Part shown: in pieces, positions 55,639 through 63,688 of the stretch
Position numbering within the stretch: position 1 is the first letter of the stretch
Layout: every line of letters starts with the position of its first letter
Assembly (NCBI RefSeq): GCF_013426895.1
Contig: NZ_AP023175.1
Coordinates: 496,001-560,000 of the forward strand
Direction of reading: 5' to 3'
Length of the DNA stretch: 64,000 nucleotides
Origin: Paraburkholderia largidicola
Lineage (GTDB): Bacteria; Pseudomonadota; Gammaproteobacteria; Burkholderiales; Burkholderiaceae
Program-made: the position numbers and the translations under genes
Notes under the pieces: generated by a model
What the model saw: only the letters and a program-made list of their open reading frames with translations
Database searches by the model: none
Told to the model about the DNA's origin: nothing

Positions 55639-56744
55639 CACGCGCCTCCTGCGGCTCGCACCGCAATGCGTTCGTCGTTGCTGAAATAGACGGTTTCGGG
55701 CGCAGCGACGCGCAACCACACGGGGCCATCCACGACGCGCAAATTCGGCTCCATCTTTGCGTTGAAGACGTGACCTTCGCAGTTCGCCGTCACGAGCTGA
55801 TAGTTGCCGAGCTGTTGCGCGCGCGTGACTTGCGCCTTGACGGCACCCGCTTCGCCGTCGTTGGCGAGACGCACGAACTCAGGGCGGATGCCGAGCTTCA
55901 GATCGCCGTTCGTGCTCTTGAGCGTCGCGAGCGTATTCGCGTCGACGGCGACGCGCTGCGAGCCCAGCTTGATCGCGCCTTCATCGAGACTCACGGGGCA
56001 CAGGTTCATCCCCGGACTGCCGATGAAATAGCCGACGAAGGCATGATCGGGGCGAAGAAACAGCGCTTCCGGCCCGCCCTTTTGCACGACGCGTCCATTC
56101 GTCATCACGACGACTTCATCCGCGAAAGTCAGCGCCTCGACCTGATCGTGCGTCACGTAGATCAGCGTGAGCTTCAATTGCTGGTGGATCTTCTTGAGTT
56201 GACGCCGCAGCATCCACTTCATGTGCGGATCGATGACGGTCAGCGGTTCGTCGAAGAGAATCGCCGCCACGTCTTTTCGCACGAGTCCGCGTCCAAGCGA
56301 GATCTTCTGCTTTGCATCCGCCGACAGATTGCTCGCCTTGCGCGGCAACTCACGCGCCATGTCGAGAATGTCGGCCACTTCATGCACGCGCGTGCGGACT
56401 TCGGCCGCGGGCAGCCCGCGATTGCGCAGCGGAAAGGCGAGATTGTCGAACACGGTCATCGTGTCGTAGATCACCGGGAACTGGAACACCTGCGCGATAT
56501 TGCGTTCGCGCGCGCCTTGCACGGTGACGTCGCGTCCGTCGAACAGCACTTTGCCTTCCGACGGCGTCAACAGACCCGACACGATATTGAGCAAGGTCGA
56601 TTTGCCGCAACCCGAAGGACCCAGCAGCGCGTAAGCGCCGCCGTCTTCCCACACCATGCTCATCGGCTGCAGCGCGTAATCGTCGAGTGTGGCGGGATTG
56701 GGCTGGTAGGCATGGCCGAGATTCTGAAACTCAATGCGCGCCAT
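55638..56744 (-). CDS. glpT: Glycerol ABC transporter ATPase with degenerate signature motif
   Basis: A 368-residue ATPase starting at ATG 56744 behind GCAGGAGG. Walker A GPSGCGKST is at residues 42-50, Walker B with Glu in ILFDEPLTVID, and the H-loop YVTHDQVEAL at 196-205. The ABC signature, normally LSGGQ, reads LSADAKQ (residues 140-146), so it is degenerate. A C-terminal TOBE-like domain follows (LGIRPEFVRLANDG). Its partner GlpS has the opposite defect. Start overlaps glpS by 14 bases. Confidence 0.9.
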
Positions 56745-57843
56745 ATGCCACCTCCTGCACCTTGGGACGCGCGACAAGATTCGCGTCCGCGCCGAACACG
56801 AACAGTTCGTCGGGGTCGATATAGACGTCGAGCTGCGTGCCCAGCGCAATCTGATGCACGCCTTGCAACTGCGCGACGAGATCGATGCCGCCCTGACGCG
56901 TATGCAAGTGAAGGTAGGTTTCCGAGCCGCTCAGCTCGGCGAGTTCGAGCAGACAAGGCACGGCAATCGAATGCGCGTTGCGCGGCGCGAGACGCAAATG
57001 GCCGGGCCGGATGCCGATCCGGCAGGTGCCCGTCCCGACAGCGGTGGCCGCCGCGCCGCGCACGGGCACGTCGATGCCGATGGGCAGACGCGCGTCGCCG
57101 TTTTCCAGCAGTTCGCTCGTCAGCATGTTCATGGGCGGGTCGTTGAACACAGCGGCGACATCGACGTTCGCGGGTGCGTTGTAGACGTCGAGCGTCGGGC
57201 CGAACTGCAGCACGCGGCCCTTGTCGACGACGGCCGTATAGCCACCGAGCAGCAGCGCTTCGAGTGGATCCGTCGTCGCATAGACGACGGTGGTCTTGCC
57301 GTCGGAAAAAAGTGTCGTGAGTTCGGCGCGCAATTCCTCGCGCAACTTGTAGTCGAGATTCACGAGCGGTTCGTCGAGCAGTACGAGCGAGGTGCGCTTG
57401 ACCAGCGCGCGCGCCAAGGCGCAACGCTGCTGCTGGCCGCCCGACAGTTCGCCGGGACGCCGGTCCAGCAGATGTTCGATATGCAACTTCGACGCGACCT
57501 CGTTCACGCGGCGCCGTATTTCCCCCGCTTCTGTCTTTTGCAGCTTGAGCGGCGACGCGATGTTGTCGAACACCGTCATCGCGGGATAGTTGATGAACTG
57601 CTGATAGACCATCGCGAGATTGCGCTGACGCACGCTCACGCCCGTCACGTCCTGGGCATCGGCCAGCACGCGCCCCGTCGTGGGTTTGTCGAGCCCTGCC
57701 ATCACGCGCATCAACGTGGTCTTGCCTGCCTGAGTGGGACCCAGCAGCACATTGATCGCCCCCGGGACGAGCCGCAGATCGACGCCGTACAGATGCGTCA
57801 GCCCGCCCGAAACGACGGTGACCCGCTCGAGTTCCAAAACCAA
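56731..57843 (-). CDS. glpS: Glycerol ABC transporter ATPase lacking the H-loop histidine
   Basis: A 370-residue ATPase. The start is TTG 57843, since AAAGGAGAG lies just upstream; no ATG or GTG with a ribosome site is in frame before it. Walker A GPTQAGKTT is at 35-43, the signature LSGGQQQRCALARAL from 133, Walker B with Glu in VLLDEPLVNLD. The H-loop His, expected in YVTHD, is Thr in YATTDPLEAL (residue 191). A TOBE-like domain ends the protein (IGIRPGHLRLAP). It is first in the operon glpS-T-P-Q-U-V. Confidence 0.88.
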   Translation of the reverse strand: MVLELERVTVVSGGLTHLYGVDLRLVPGAINVLLGPTQAGKTTLMRVMAGLDKPTTGRVLADAQDVTGVSVRQRNLAMVYQQFINYPAMTVFDNIASPLKLQKTEAGEIRRRVNEVASKLHIEHLLDRRPGELSGGQQQRCALARALVKRTSLVLLDEPLVNLDYKLREELRAELTTLFSDGKTTVVYATTDPLEALLLGGYTAVVDKGRVLQFGPTLDVYNAPANVDVAAVFNDPPMNMLTSELLENGDARLPIGIDVPVRGAAATAVGTGTCRIGIRPGHLRLAPRNAHSIAVPCLLELAELSGSETYLHLHTRQGGIDLVAQLQGVHQIALGTQLDVYIDPDELFVFGADANLVARPKVQEVAYGAH

Positions 57844-58750
57844 ATTGCTCTCCTTTGTTCGATGCTTCTGATGCAGCTTCGCTTTTCTTCTGCTTGTTCT
57901 TTGTTCAACCGCGGCTTCGATGCAAATGCAGATGCTTTGGTACGGCGACAACAGTGAATCGACTACGGACGTTCATATACCCCGGGCACCGCGAGGGGCG
58001 GCCCGGTTTGCTGACGAGAGGCAGGGCAAGGGATAGCGCCGCACGGGCGCCGGAGAAGCTGTTGTCGATCCATTGTCCCGATGGTTTTTATTCGGGTACT
58101 TCAAAAACAGGCCAAACGACCCATGTTCAAAAAGGAAATCAAAACAACAGCAACAATGTTCTCTTTTGTTCGTTTACGTTTAAATCGGGGTTAACCATAC
58201 AAAACGTGAACAATCACCATCTACTGTACTTACGGACTGTAGAACAATCTATTACGCATTGACGCTGGTTGACTTACAGAGCGCAAGTTGGCGGTCAGCG
58301 TAACAGAAGAAATGTGGCACGCCGGGCGGATGTGCAATTCGTCTGAACTCCAGAAAACGGCGGGCCGAAGGCCGTAATCGGTGTGCGCAAGTCAATCGCA
58401 TGCGCTCGATTTTCGCGCAATGAAATAGACAGCAGGCTTATGGTTTCTTATGGTTCGTTCGGCGCATTTGCAATACGCCTTTGCGCGTCAGCAGGCACAC
58501 GCCGGACACGCAATTTACGAAGCACTCCATCCGTGAGTCCATTCAAAAAAGAGCCTTGTTTTGCGGGGCTTTCTCACGTACCGGCTCGTATTCAAAGGAA
58601 CCTGGATCAAACGCGAAGGCGTGCGGGTATACGTTAATTTGTGCGCGACGATCCGACTCGTTTACTGGACGAAAGCCAGGTCGTCCGAACTACTTTGATC
58701 AGACATGATCGAGGAGTTTGGACGTTGTTTGTCCGTACCGGAGGTGTAGC
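57844..58750. other. 907-base AT-richer region upstream of the glycerol ABC operon
   Basis: No gene is supported. From about 58080 to 58260 the GC content falls sharply and CGTTT-type words recur on both strands (CAAACGACCC at 58115, TTGTTCGTTTACGTTTAAA at 58167), which could be half-sites of a DeoR-family GlpR regulator; this is inference. The one plus-strand frame through it (57855-58262) has no ribosome site or family features. The promoters of glpS and of the FAD oxidase gene must lie here. Confidence 0.45.
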
Positions 58751-60145
58751 ATGGCGAATCTGTCCAGCAGTGCAATCGACGAATTCAAAGCTCTCACGCG
58801 GGGCCAGGTCGTATTGCCCGGCGATCCAACGTTCGATGAAGCACGCAGTATCTGGAATGGGATGATCGACCGTCGTCCCGCGATCATCGTTCGCTGCGCG
58901 GGCACGGCCGATGTCCGTCGCGCCGTCAATTTCGCGCGCGACAACCAGTTGCTGCTCGCCGTGCGCGGCGGCGGCCACAACATCGCGGGCAGCGCCGTGT
59001 GTGACGACGGCATGCTGCTCGATCTGTCGCAAATGAAGTCCGCCCGTATCGATCCCGTCGCGCGCCGCGCCTATGTCGAGCCGGGCTGTCTGCTGCGCGA
59101 CTTCGATCACGAAGCACAAGCCTTCGGTCTCGCCACACCGCTCGGCATCAATTCGACGACGGGCGTCGCGGGCCTCACGCTTGGCGGCGGGTTCGGCTGG
59201 ATCAGCCGGCGCTTCGGGATGACGGTCGACAACCTGATTTCAGCCGATGTCGTCACCGCCAATGGCGAATCGATCCGCTGCAGCGCCGATTCGCATGAAG
59301 ATCTGTTCTGGGCGATTCGCGGCGGCGGCGGCAACTTCGGCGTCGTCACGATGTTCGAGTTCAAGTTGCATGAAGTGGGACCCGAGGTCTATGGCGGACT
59401 CGTCGTGCTGCCGATGGATCAGGCGCGCGACGCGCTCGTCAAATACCGCGCCGCGCTGGAAACCTGGCCCGATGAGCTGACTGTGTGGGCCGTCGCGCGC
59501 TTCGCGCCGCCGCTCCCCTTCCTGCCCGCCGACGTACACGGCAAGCCAATCATTGCTTTTGCCGTCTGCTACACGGGTCCGGTCGCGAACGGTCCTGCCG
59601 TGGTCGAAGAAGTGCGCAAGTTCGGCACGCCCTACGGCGAACATCTCGGACCGATGCCCTTCACCGCATGGCAACAGGCATTCGATCCACTCCTGACGCC
59701 GGGCGCGCGCAACTACTGGAAGTCGCACAATCTCGCAACGCTCGACGACGGCCTGATCGACGCGTTCGTCGATGCAATTGCCAAACTGCCGTCGCCGCAG
59801 TGCGAGATCTTTTTCGGCGCGATTGGCGGCCAGACGATGCGCGTGGCGCCCGATGCCATGGCTTATTCGAATCGCGACGCGAAGTACGTGATGAACGTGC
59901 ACGGCCGCTGGACGGAAGCCGCCGACGACGAGCGCTGCATTGCATGGTCCCGCGCGTTCTTCGACGCATCGGCGCCGTTCGCGATCGGCAGCGTGTACGT
60001 GAACTTCATGACGGAGGAAGAAACCGCCCGCGTGGGCGCGGCCTATGGTCCGAACTACGCGCGACTGGTTGCAGTGAAGGACCGTTACGATCCGCAGAAC
60101 CTGTTCCGACATAACCAGAACATCAAGCCATCCTCGATGGCCTGA
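58751..60145 (+). CDS. FAD-binding oxidoreductase, BBE/6-hydroxynicotine-oxidase-like
   Basis: A 464-residue flavoprotein starting at ATG 58751 behind CCGGAGG. The PCMH-type FAD domain has the His for 8-alpha-histidyl attachment in AVRGGGHNIAGSAV and the GVAGLTLGGGFGWISRRFGM segment. The berberine-bridge (BBE) domain closes the protein with YGPNYARLVAVKDRYDPQNL followed by FRHNQNI. The Cys used for a second covalent bond in bicovalent relatives is replaced by NSTTG, so single His attachment is expected. It oxidises an unknown alcohol, amine or sugar. Confidence 0.88.
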   Translation: MANLSSSAIDEFKALTRGQVVLPGDPTFDEARSIWNGMIDRRPAIIVRCAGTADVRRAVNFARDNQLLLAVRGGGHNIAGSAVCDDGMLLDLSQMKSARIDPVARRAYVEPGCLLRDFDHEAQAFGLATPLGINSTTGVAGLTLGGGFGWISRRFGMTVDNLISADVVTANGESIRCSADSHEDLFWAIRGGGGNFGVVTMFEFKLHEVGPEVYGGLVVLPMDQARDALVKYRAALETWPDELTVWAVARFAPPLPFLPADVHGKPIIAFAVCYTGPVANGPAVVEEVRKFGTPYGEHLGPMPFTAWQQAFDPLLTPGARNYWKSHNLATLDDGLIDAFVDAIAKLPSPQCEIFFGAIGGQTMRVAPDAMAYSNRDAKYVMNVHGRWTEAADDERCIAWSRAFFDASAPFAIGSVYVNFMTEEETARVGAAYGPNYARLVAVKDRYDPQNLFRHNQNIKPSSMA

Positions 60146-60159
60146 ACGTCGCCTCCAAC

Positions 60160-60204
60160 ATGCCGGGTAGCAATCGTTGTCCCGTTGCTATCCGGCATCG
60201 TTTT
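60160..60204 (+). terminator. Terminator of the FAD oxidase gene
   Basis: ATGCCGGGTAGCAA (60160-60173) pairs with TTGCTATCCGGCAT (60185-60198) through 14 bp with one G-T pair, followed by CGTTTT, 15 bases after the stop. Confidence 0.88.
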
Positions 60205-60314
60205 CAACGCCCCGCTTCCGTCGTTCACGCTGCACTGCGCCATGCGTGGATGCATCGCCTCACGCTACAGTAGCGTGCAGGCCCACGACGTTCTCCTTTT
60301 CCGTCCAACCCACC

Positions 60315-61148
60315 ATGCCGCGCATGCGCATCGCCTTGCTGACGATCGTCGCCATGTTCGCCTTCGCGGGCAATTCACTGCTATGCCGCATCGCGTTGAA
60401 GGGCACCTCGATCGATCCCGCAACGTTTACGTCCGTGCGCATCGTGTCGGCGGCCATCGTGTTGTGGATCATTCTGCGCAGGCGCGGCAAATCGCAGCCC
60501 ATCGCCGGCAACTGGCTTTCCGCATTCGCGCTGTTCGCTTATGCAGCGGCGTTCTCGTTTGCCTATGTGTCGCTGGCGGCGGGAACGGGCGCGCTGCTGC
60601 TGTTCGGCGCGGTGCAGGCGACGATGATCGGCTACGCGTTCTCGCGCGGCGAGCGTTTGCAGATGCTGCAATGGACTGGTCTCGCGTGTGCGCTCGCGGG
60701 CCTCGTCGCGCTCGTGCTGCCCGGCGTGAGCGCGCCGCCTCCGTTCGCGTCGCTGCTGATGCTGTGCGCCGGCATCGCCTGGGGCGCGTATTCGCTGCGC
60801 GGCAAACGCGCCGCCGATCCCACGGCCACCACCGCCGGCAACTTCTTTCGCGCCATCCCGTTTGCGGCGGCGATCAGCCTTGCGATGTTTGCGCGCGCAT
60901 CGATCGACAGAACGGGCCTGCTTTTCGCGGCGATATCCGGCGCGTTGACGTCGGGTGTCGGCTATGTGGTCTGGTACGCCGCATTGAAGGAGATCAAGGC
61001 GGCCACGGCCGCGACCGTGCAGCTGAGCGTCCCGCTGATCGCCGCCGTCGGCGGCATCGTGCTGCTCGGCGAACCGCTGACCGCGCGACTCGCGTTGAGC
61101 GCCGCCGCGATACTGGGCGGCATCGCGCTCGTAATCGGCCGCCGCTGA
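60315..61148 (+). CDS. EamA/DMT-family permease
   Basis: A 277-residue protein with ten predicted membrane helices in two EamA repeats, read from ATG 60315; ATG 60324 is possible. It shows MFAFAGNSLLCRIALKGTSI, SFAYVSLAAGTGALLLFGAV and a second repeat with GALTSGVGYVVWYAALKEIK followed by VPLIAAVGGIVLLGEPLTA. The substrate is unknown. It appears monocistronic, preceded by the FAD-oxidase terminator. Confidence 0.87.
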   Translation: MPRMRIALLTIVAMFAFAGNSLLCRIALKGTSIDPATFTSVRIVSAAIVLWIILRRRGKSQPIAGNWLSAFALFAYAAAFSFAYVSLAAGTGALLLFGAVQATMIGYAFSRGERLQMLQWTGLACALAGLVALVLPGVSAPPPFASLLMLCAGIAWGAYSLRGKRAADPTATTAGNFFRAIPFAAAISLAMFARASIDRTGLLFAAISGALTSGVGYVVWYAALKEIKAATAATVQLSVPLIAAVGGIVLLGEPLTARLALSAAAILGGIALVIGRR

Positions 61149-61186
61149 CCATCGAACGAACGATCGGATCTCGACGTGACAGACGC

Positions 61187-61214
61187 ATCGATATATACGG
61201 TAGAATACATCGAT
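61187..61214. promoter_or_regulatory. ModE-box-like palindrome upstream of the unknown helical protein
   Basis: A 28-base near-palindrome. The left half begins ATCGATATATA and the right half ends ATACATCGAT; 10 of 14 positions are symmetric. It resembles the established ModE half-site ATCGnTATATA, and a ModE-like gene lies 2 kb away. Confidence 0.6.
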
Positions 61215-61239
61215 CGTTTTGAATCTCGGGAGAGTCGGG

Positions 61240-61764
61240 GTGGGCAGCACTCGTCGCGATGCGTCAAAGGATGCGTTATCCGGGAAAATCAGCACGCTCA
61301 AGCCGCTGTCGGCCGACGTGCGCGCGCAGCAGATTCGTGACGTAGTCGACGCGTTCCGGCGTCTGCGCAGCAGCGTCACGCGCTTCGTGCAAATGTTCGC
61401 AGCCGCGCGGGAGGCTGCGTTGACGGCCGAGGGCCTGTCTTCCGCATCGCTGCGCGAATTGCTGTCGATGCTCGCCAACGAAGCGCAAGCCGCCCGTTTT
61501 GCGCGGCTGCGCGAGCTGAAGATCGCGATCCGCCAGGCGCGCGTGCTCGAACGTACGCGCGACGCGGTGTTTTCCGAGTCCTTCAGCACGGACGAGACGG
61601 CCATGCGCGAAACGGTGACGGCACTGGAGCGCGTCGACGCGATTCTCGTCGGGCTGTGCGTCGAGCACGTGCTGGAGCGTCATAAGCCCGTGCCGCCGCG
61701 CACGGTGGCCCTCAAGCCCTCGCCGCTGCCAGCACGCAGGCGTCAACCCGAACCGGTGCACTGA
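61240..61764 (+). CDS. Helical protein of unknown function, predicted molybdenum regulon
   Basis: A 174-residue protein read from GTG 61240, with GGGAGAG five bases upstream; a TTG at 61219 is also in frame. I do not recognise a family. It is predicted to be nearly all helical, rich in Arg, Ala, Leu and Glu (FRRLRSSVTRFVQMFAAARE, RFARLRELKIAIRQARVLER), with no Cys cluster, signal peptide or membrane segment; the C-terminus is Pro/Arg-rich and basic. It sits directly behind a ModE-box-like palindrome and 99 bases before the DUF2325 gene, which has its own box. A role in sensing or handling molybdenum is inferred from context only. Confidence 0.6.
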   Translation: MGSTRRDASKDALSGKISTLKPLSADVRAQQIRDVVDAFRRLRSSVTRFVQMFAAAREAALTAEGLSSASLRELLSMLANEAQAARFARLRELKIAIRQARVLERTRDAVFSESFSTDETAMRETVTALERVDAILVGLCVEHVLERHKPVPPRTVALKPSPLPARRRQPEPVH

Positions 61765-61784
61765 TTGTCGCCCCGGCGCGCACC

Positions 61785-61808
61785 CGATATATTCAATGGT
61801 ATATTTCG
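61785..61808. promoter_or_regulatory. ModE-box-like palindrome upstream of the DUF2325 gene
   Basis: CGATATATTCAA joined to TGGTATATTTCG: 9 of 12 positions are symmetric, with CGATATAT and ATATTTCG ends. It is similar to the box at 61187 and lies 55 bases before the start codon. Confidence 0.55.
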
Positions 61809-61863
61809 ACAACCCGCTCGCGCATCCACCCCGGTCCGCCGTCACGTCCGGATAGAGGTCCTC

Positions 61864-63180
61864 ATGCACGCTCCGCCCTTTCGTCTCGCCCGCCCGGGCA
61901 TCGATACGTCCATCGGTTCTGCGCAACGCGCCGATCCCTGCTGCGCGCCGTCGAAAGCGCAACTCGCCGATCTCAAGCGACGCACGCGGCTCGCGGAACT
62001 CGATGCGCACCTGCATTGCTCGATCATCGGCACGTGTCTGAGCACGCATGAACTGCGCAAGCTCGTGCCGAAGTTCACCGACCTCGACCGTCAGCGCGCC
62101 ACCGACCTCGAAATTCATCACACGGCCGTCGAACTCGCGATCGAAGGCGGCGCCGGCGGCAAGGCGCTGCATAAGGCACTGGATGAACGCTATGCGGGCG
62201 CGATCCGCCTGTTCGACAAGGCGAAGGACCCGGATGCCGTGCTCGCGCTATGGAAAGACGCGCTCAAGAGCGGCGACATTCCGCCCGCCTACTGGGCGCT
62301 GATGACGCATCCGCAAACCACCATGAGCGTGCGGCAATCGGCGTTCGGCGATCTGCACATGCTGTCGCATCTGGTCGGCGCCGCGAATCGCGCGGATATC
62401 CGGCGGCTCGTCGCGCTGGAAGAAGAGAATGTCGCGCTGCGCACAAAGGTCGATCGCCAGCAAAGCCGTCTGCAGGAAATCAGCTTGCAGCGCGATGCCG
62501 CAGCGCAGGAACTGGAAACGCGCGCAGCGCAAGCGAGGACCCAGGATGCCGACACCGACGACGCATTGCGCGCCGAAGTCCAGCTGCTGCGCGAAGCATT
62601 GACGGCGCGCGACGAACGTCTCGCGCTGCATACGAACCGCCGTGAAGCCGCCGAACAGCGCGTCGCGGCCGAGCAGGAAAGCGCGCGCGCATTGCGCGCG
62701 CGGCTCGATGAAATGGATGCGCTCGTGAAAACGCTGCAAGCCGAGGCGAGCGCGCTGGAACGCACGCTTCAGGCCACGGCAGGCGACGACCCGTCCGGAC
62801 GTTCAGCCTCGCTGGCGATCCTGGAGCGCATGCGCATCGTGTATGTCGGAGGAAGGCCGGGTTCGAATGCGGCGATCAAACGGATCGTCGAATCGGCGGG
62901 CGGCGAGATGACCGTGCACGACGGCGGCATAGAAGATCGCAAGGGTCTGCTGGCGGCTGCATTGCCGGGCGCGGATATGGTGGTGTTTCCCGTCGACTGC
63001 ATCGATCACGACTCGATGAACATGCTCAAGCGCGTCTGCGAGCGCGGCCACATTGCGTGGTATCCGCTGCGTACCGCGAGCGTCGCGAGTTTCGTCGAAC
63101 TGATCGGCCGGCTCAATGCCGACGCGCAGACGAATACCCAGTCCGGCGGAGCGCCGCGCTTCTGTCTGCGTCACGGCTAG
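61864..63180 (+). CDS. DUF2325 protein with Cys/His N-terminal domain and coiled coil
   Basis: A 438-residue protein starting at ATG 61864 behind AGAGG. Residues 1-170 form an N-terminal domain with closely placed Cys and His (CCAPSK near residue 22, then LDAHLHCSIIGTCLSTHELR near 40-60). Residues about 180-310 are a long coiled coil (ALEEENVALRTKVDRQQSRL onward). Residues about 323-425 form a DUF2325 domain (RIVYVGGRPGSNAAIKRIVE, DMVVFPVDCIDHDSMNMLKR). DUF2325 has a Rossmann-like look but no known activity. The ModE-box upstream and the ModE-like gene downstream suggest a molybdenum-linked role. Confidence 0.8.
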   Translation: MHAPPFRLARPGIDTSIGSAQRADPCCAPSKAQLADLKRRTRLAELDAHLHCSIIGTCLSTHELRKLVPKFTDLDRQRATDLEIHHTAVELAIEGGAGGKALHKALDERYAGAIRLFDKAKDPDAVLALWKDALKSGDIPPAYWALMTHPQTTMSVRQSAFGDLHMLSHLVGAANRADIRRLVALEEENVALRTKVDRQQSRLQEISLQRDAAAQELETRAAQARTQDADTDDALRAEVQLLREALTARDERLALHTNRREAAEQRVAAEQESARALRARLDEMDALVKTLQAEASALERTLQATAGDDPSGRSASLAILERMRIVYVGGRPGSNAAIKRIVESAGGEMTVHDGGIEDRKGLLAAALPGADMVVFPVDCIDHDSMNMLKRVCERGHIAWYPLRTASVASFVELIGRLNADAQTNTQSGGAPRFCLRHG

Positions 63181-63205
63181 GCGTCATTCGCAAACAGCGT
63201 GAAAT

Positions 63206-63592
63206 CTAACGCCGCACCATCTTCGTCAGCGCGGCGATATCGTCCGCGCATGCGGCATACGCCTGCGCTTCGATGCCGCGATAGAGCCGGATAATCTCTT
63301 CGCCGACAGGCGTGAGCGCACTGCCGCCGCCGCTCTGGCCGCCATGCTCGGAGACCGTCGCCGGGGATTTCAGCGAACGGTTCAATTCATCCATCAACAG
63401 CCATGCGCGCCGATACGACATGTTCAGACTGCGCGCCGCGGCCGAAATCGAACCATGCTCGCGCACCGCTTCGAGCAGCGCGACCTTTCCCGGTCCCAGC
63501 GCGATCGTGTCTTCCTGCTGAATGCGCATTCTGAAGCGCACCTCGGGCTTCGGATGTGCCGATGTCTTCATGTTGTTTGCCGGTTGACTCAT
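63206..63592 (-). CDS. ModE-like winged-helix molybdate-dependent regulator (DNA-binding domain only)
   Basis: A 128-residue protein read from ATG 63592; ATG 63571 is also possible. It has the ModE N-terminal winged helix: ALLEAVREHGSISAAARSLN and MSYRRAWLLMDELNRSLKSP, then GGQSGGGSALTPVGEEIIRL. The C-terminal molybdate-binding (MOP) domains of full-length ModE are absent, so metal sensing would need another partner. It is convergent with the DUF2325 gene, whose promoter carries a box it could bind, and lies just downstream of a molybdopterin enzyme gene on the same strand. Confidence 0.87.
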   Translation of the reverse strand: MSQPANNMKTSAHPKPEVRFRMRIQQEDTIALGPGKVALLEAVREHGSISAAARSLNMSYRRAWLLMDELNRSLKSPATVSEHGGQSGGGSALTPVGEEIIRLYRGIEAQAYAACADDIAALTKMVRR

Positions 63593-63688
63593 GCGCGCAA
63601 GCATACACGATGCCATACGCTGGACTTCAATCGGCAATTGCACCAGTACGCGGCGGCTCACGCCCGCAGCGACGGCGCGACAACGGCA

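Noticed and set aside
57855..58262. A 135-codon frame upstream of glpS
   Set aside because: No ribosome site, shifting composition along its length, and no family features; it covers the promoter region.
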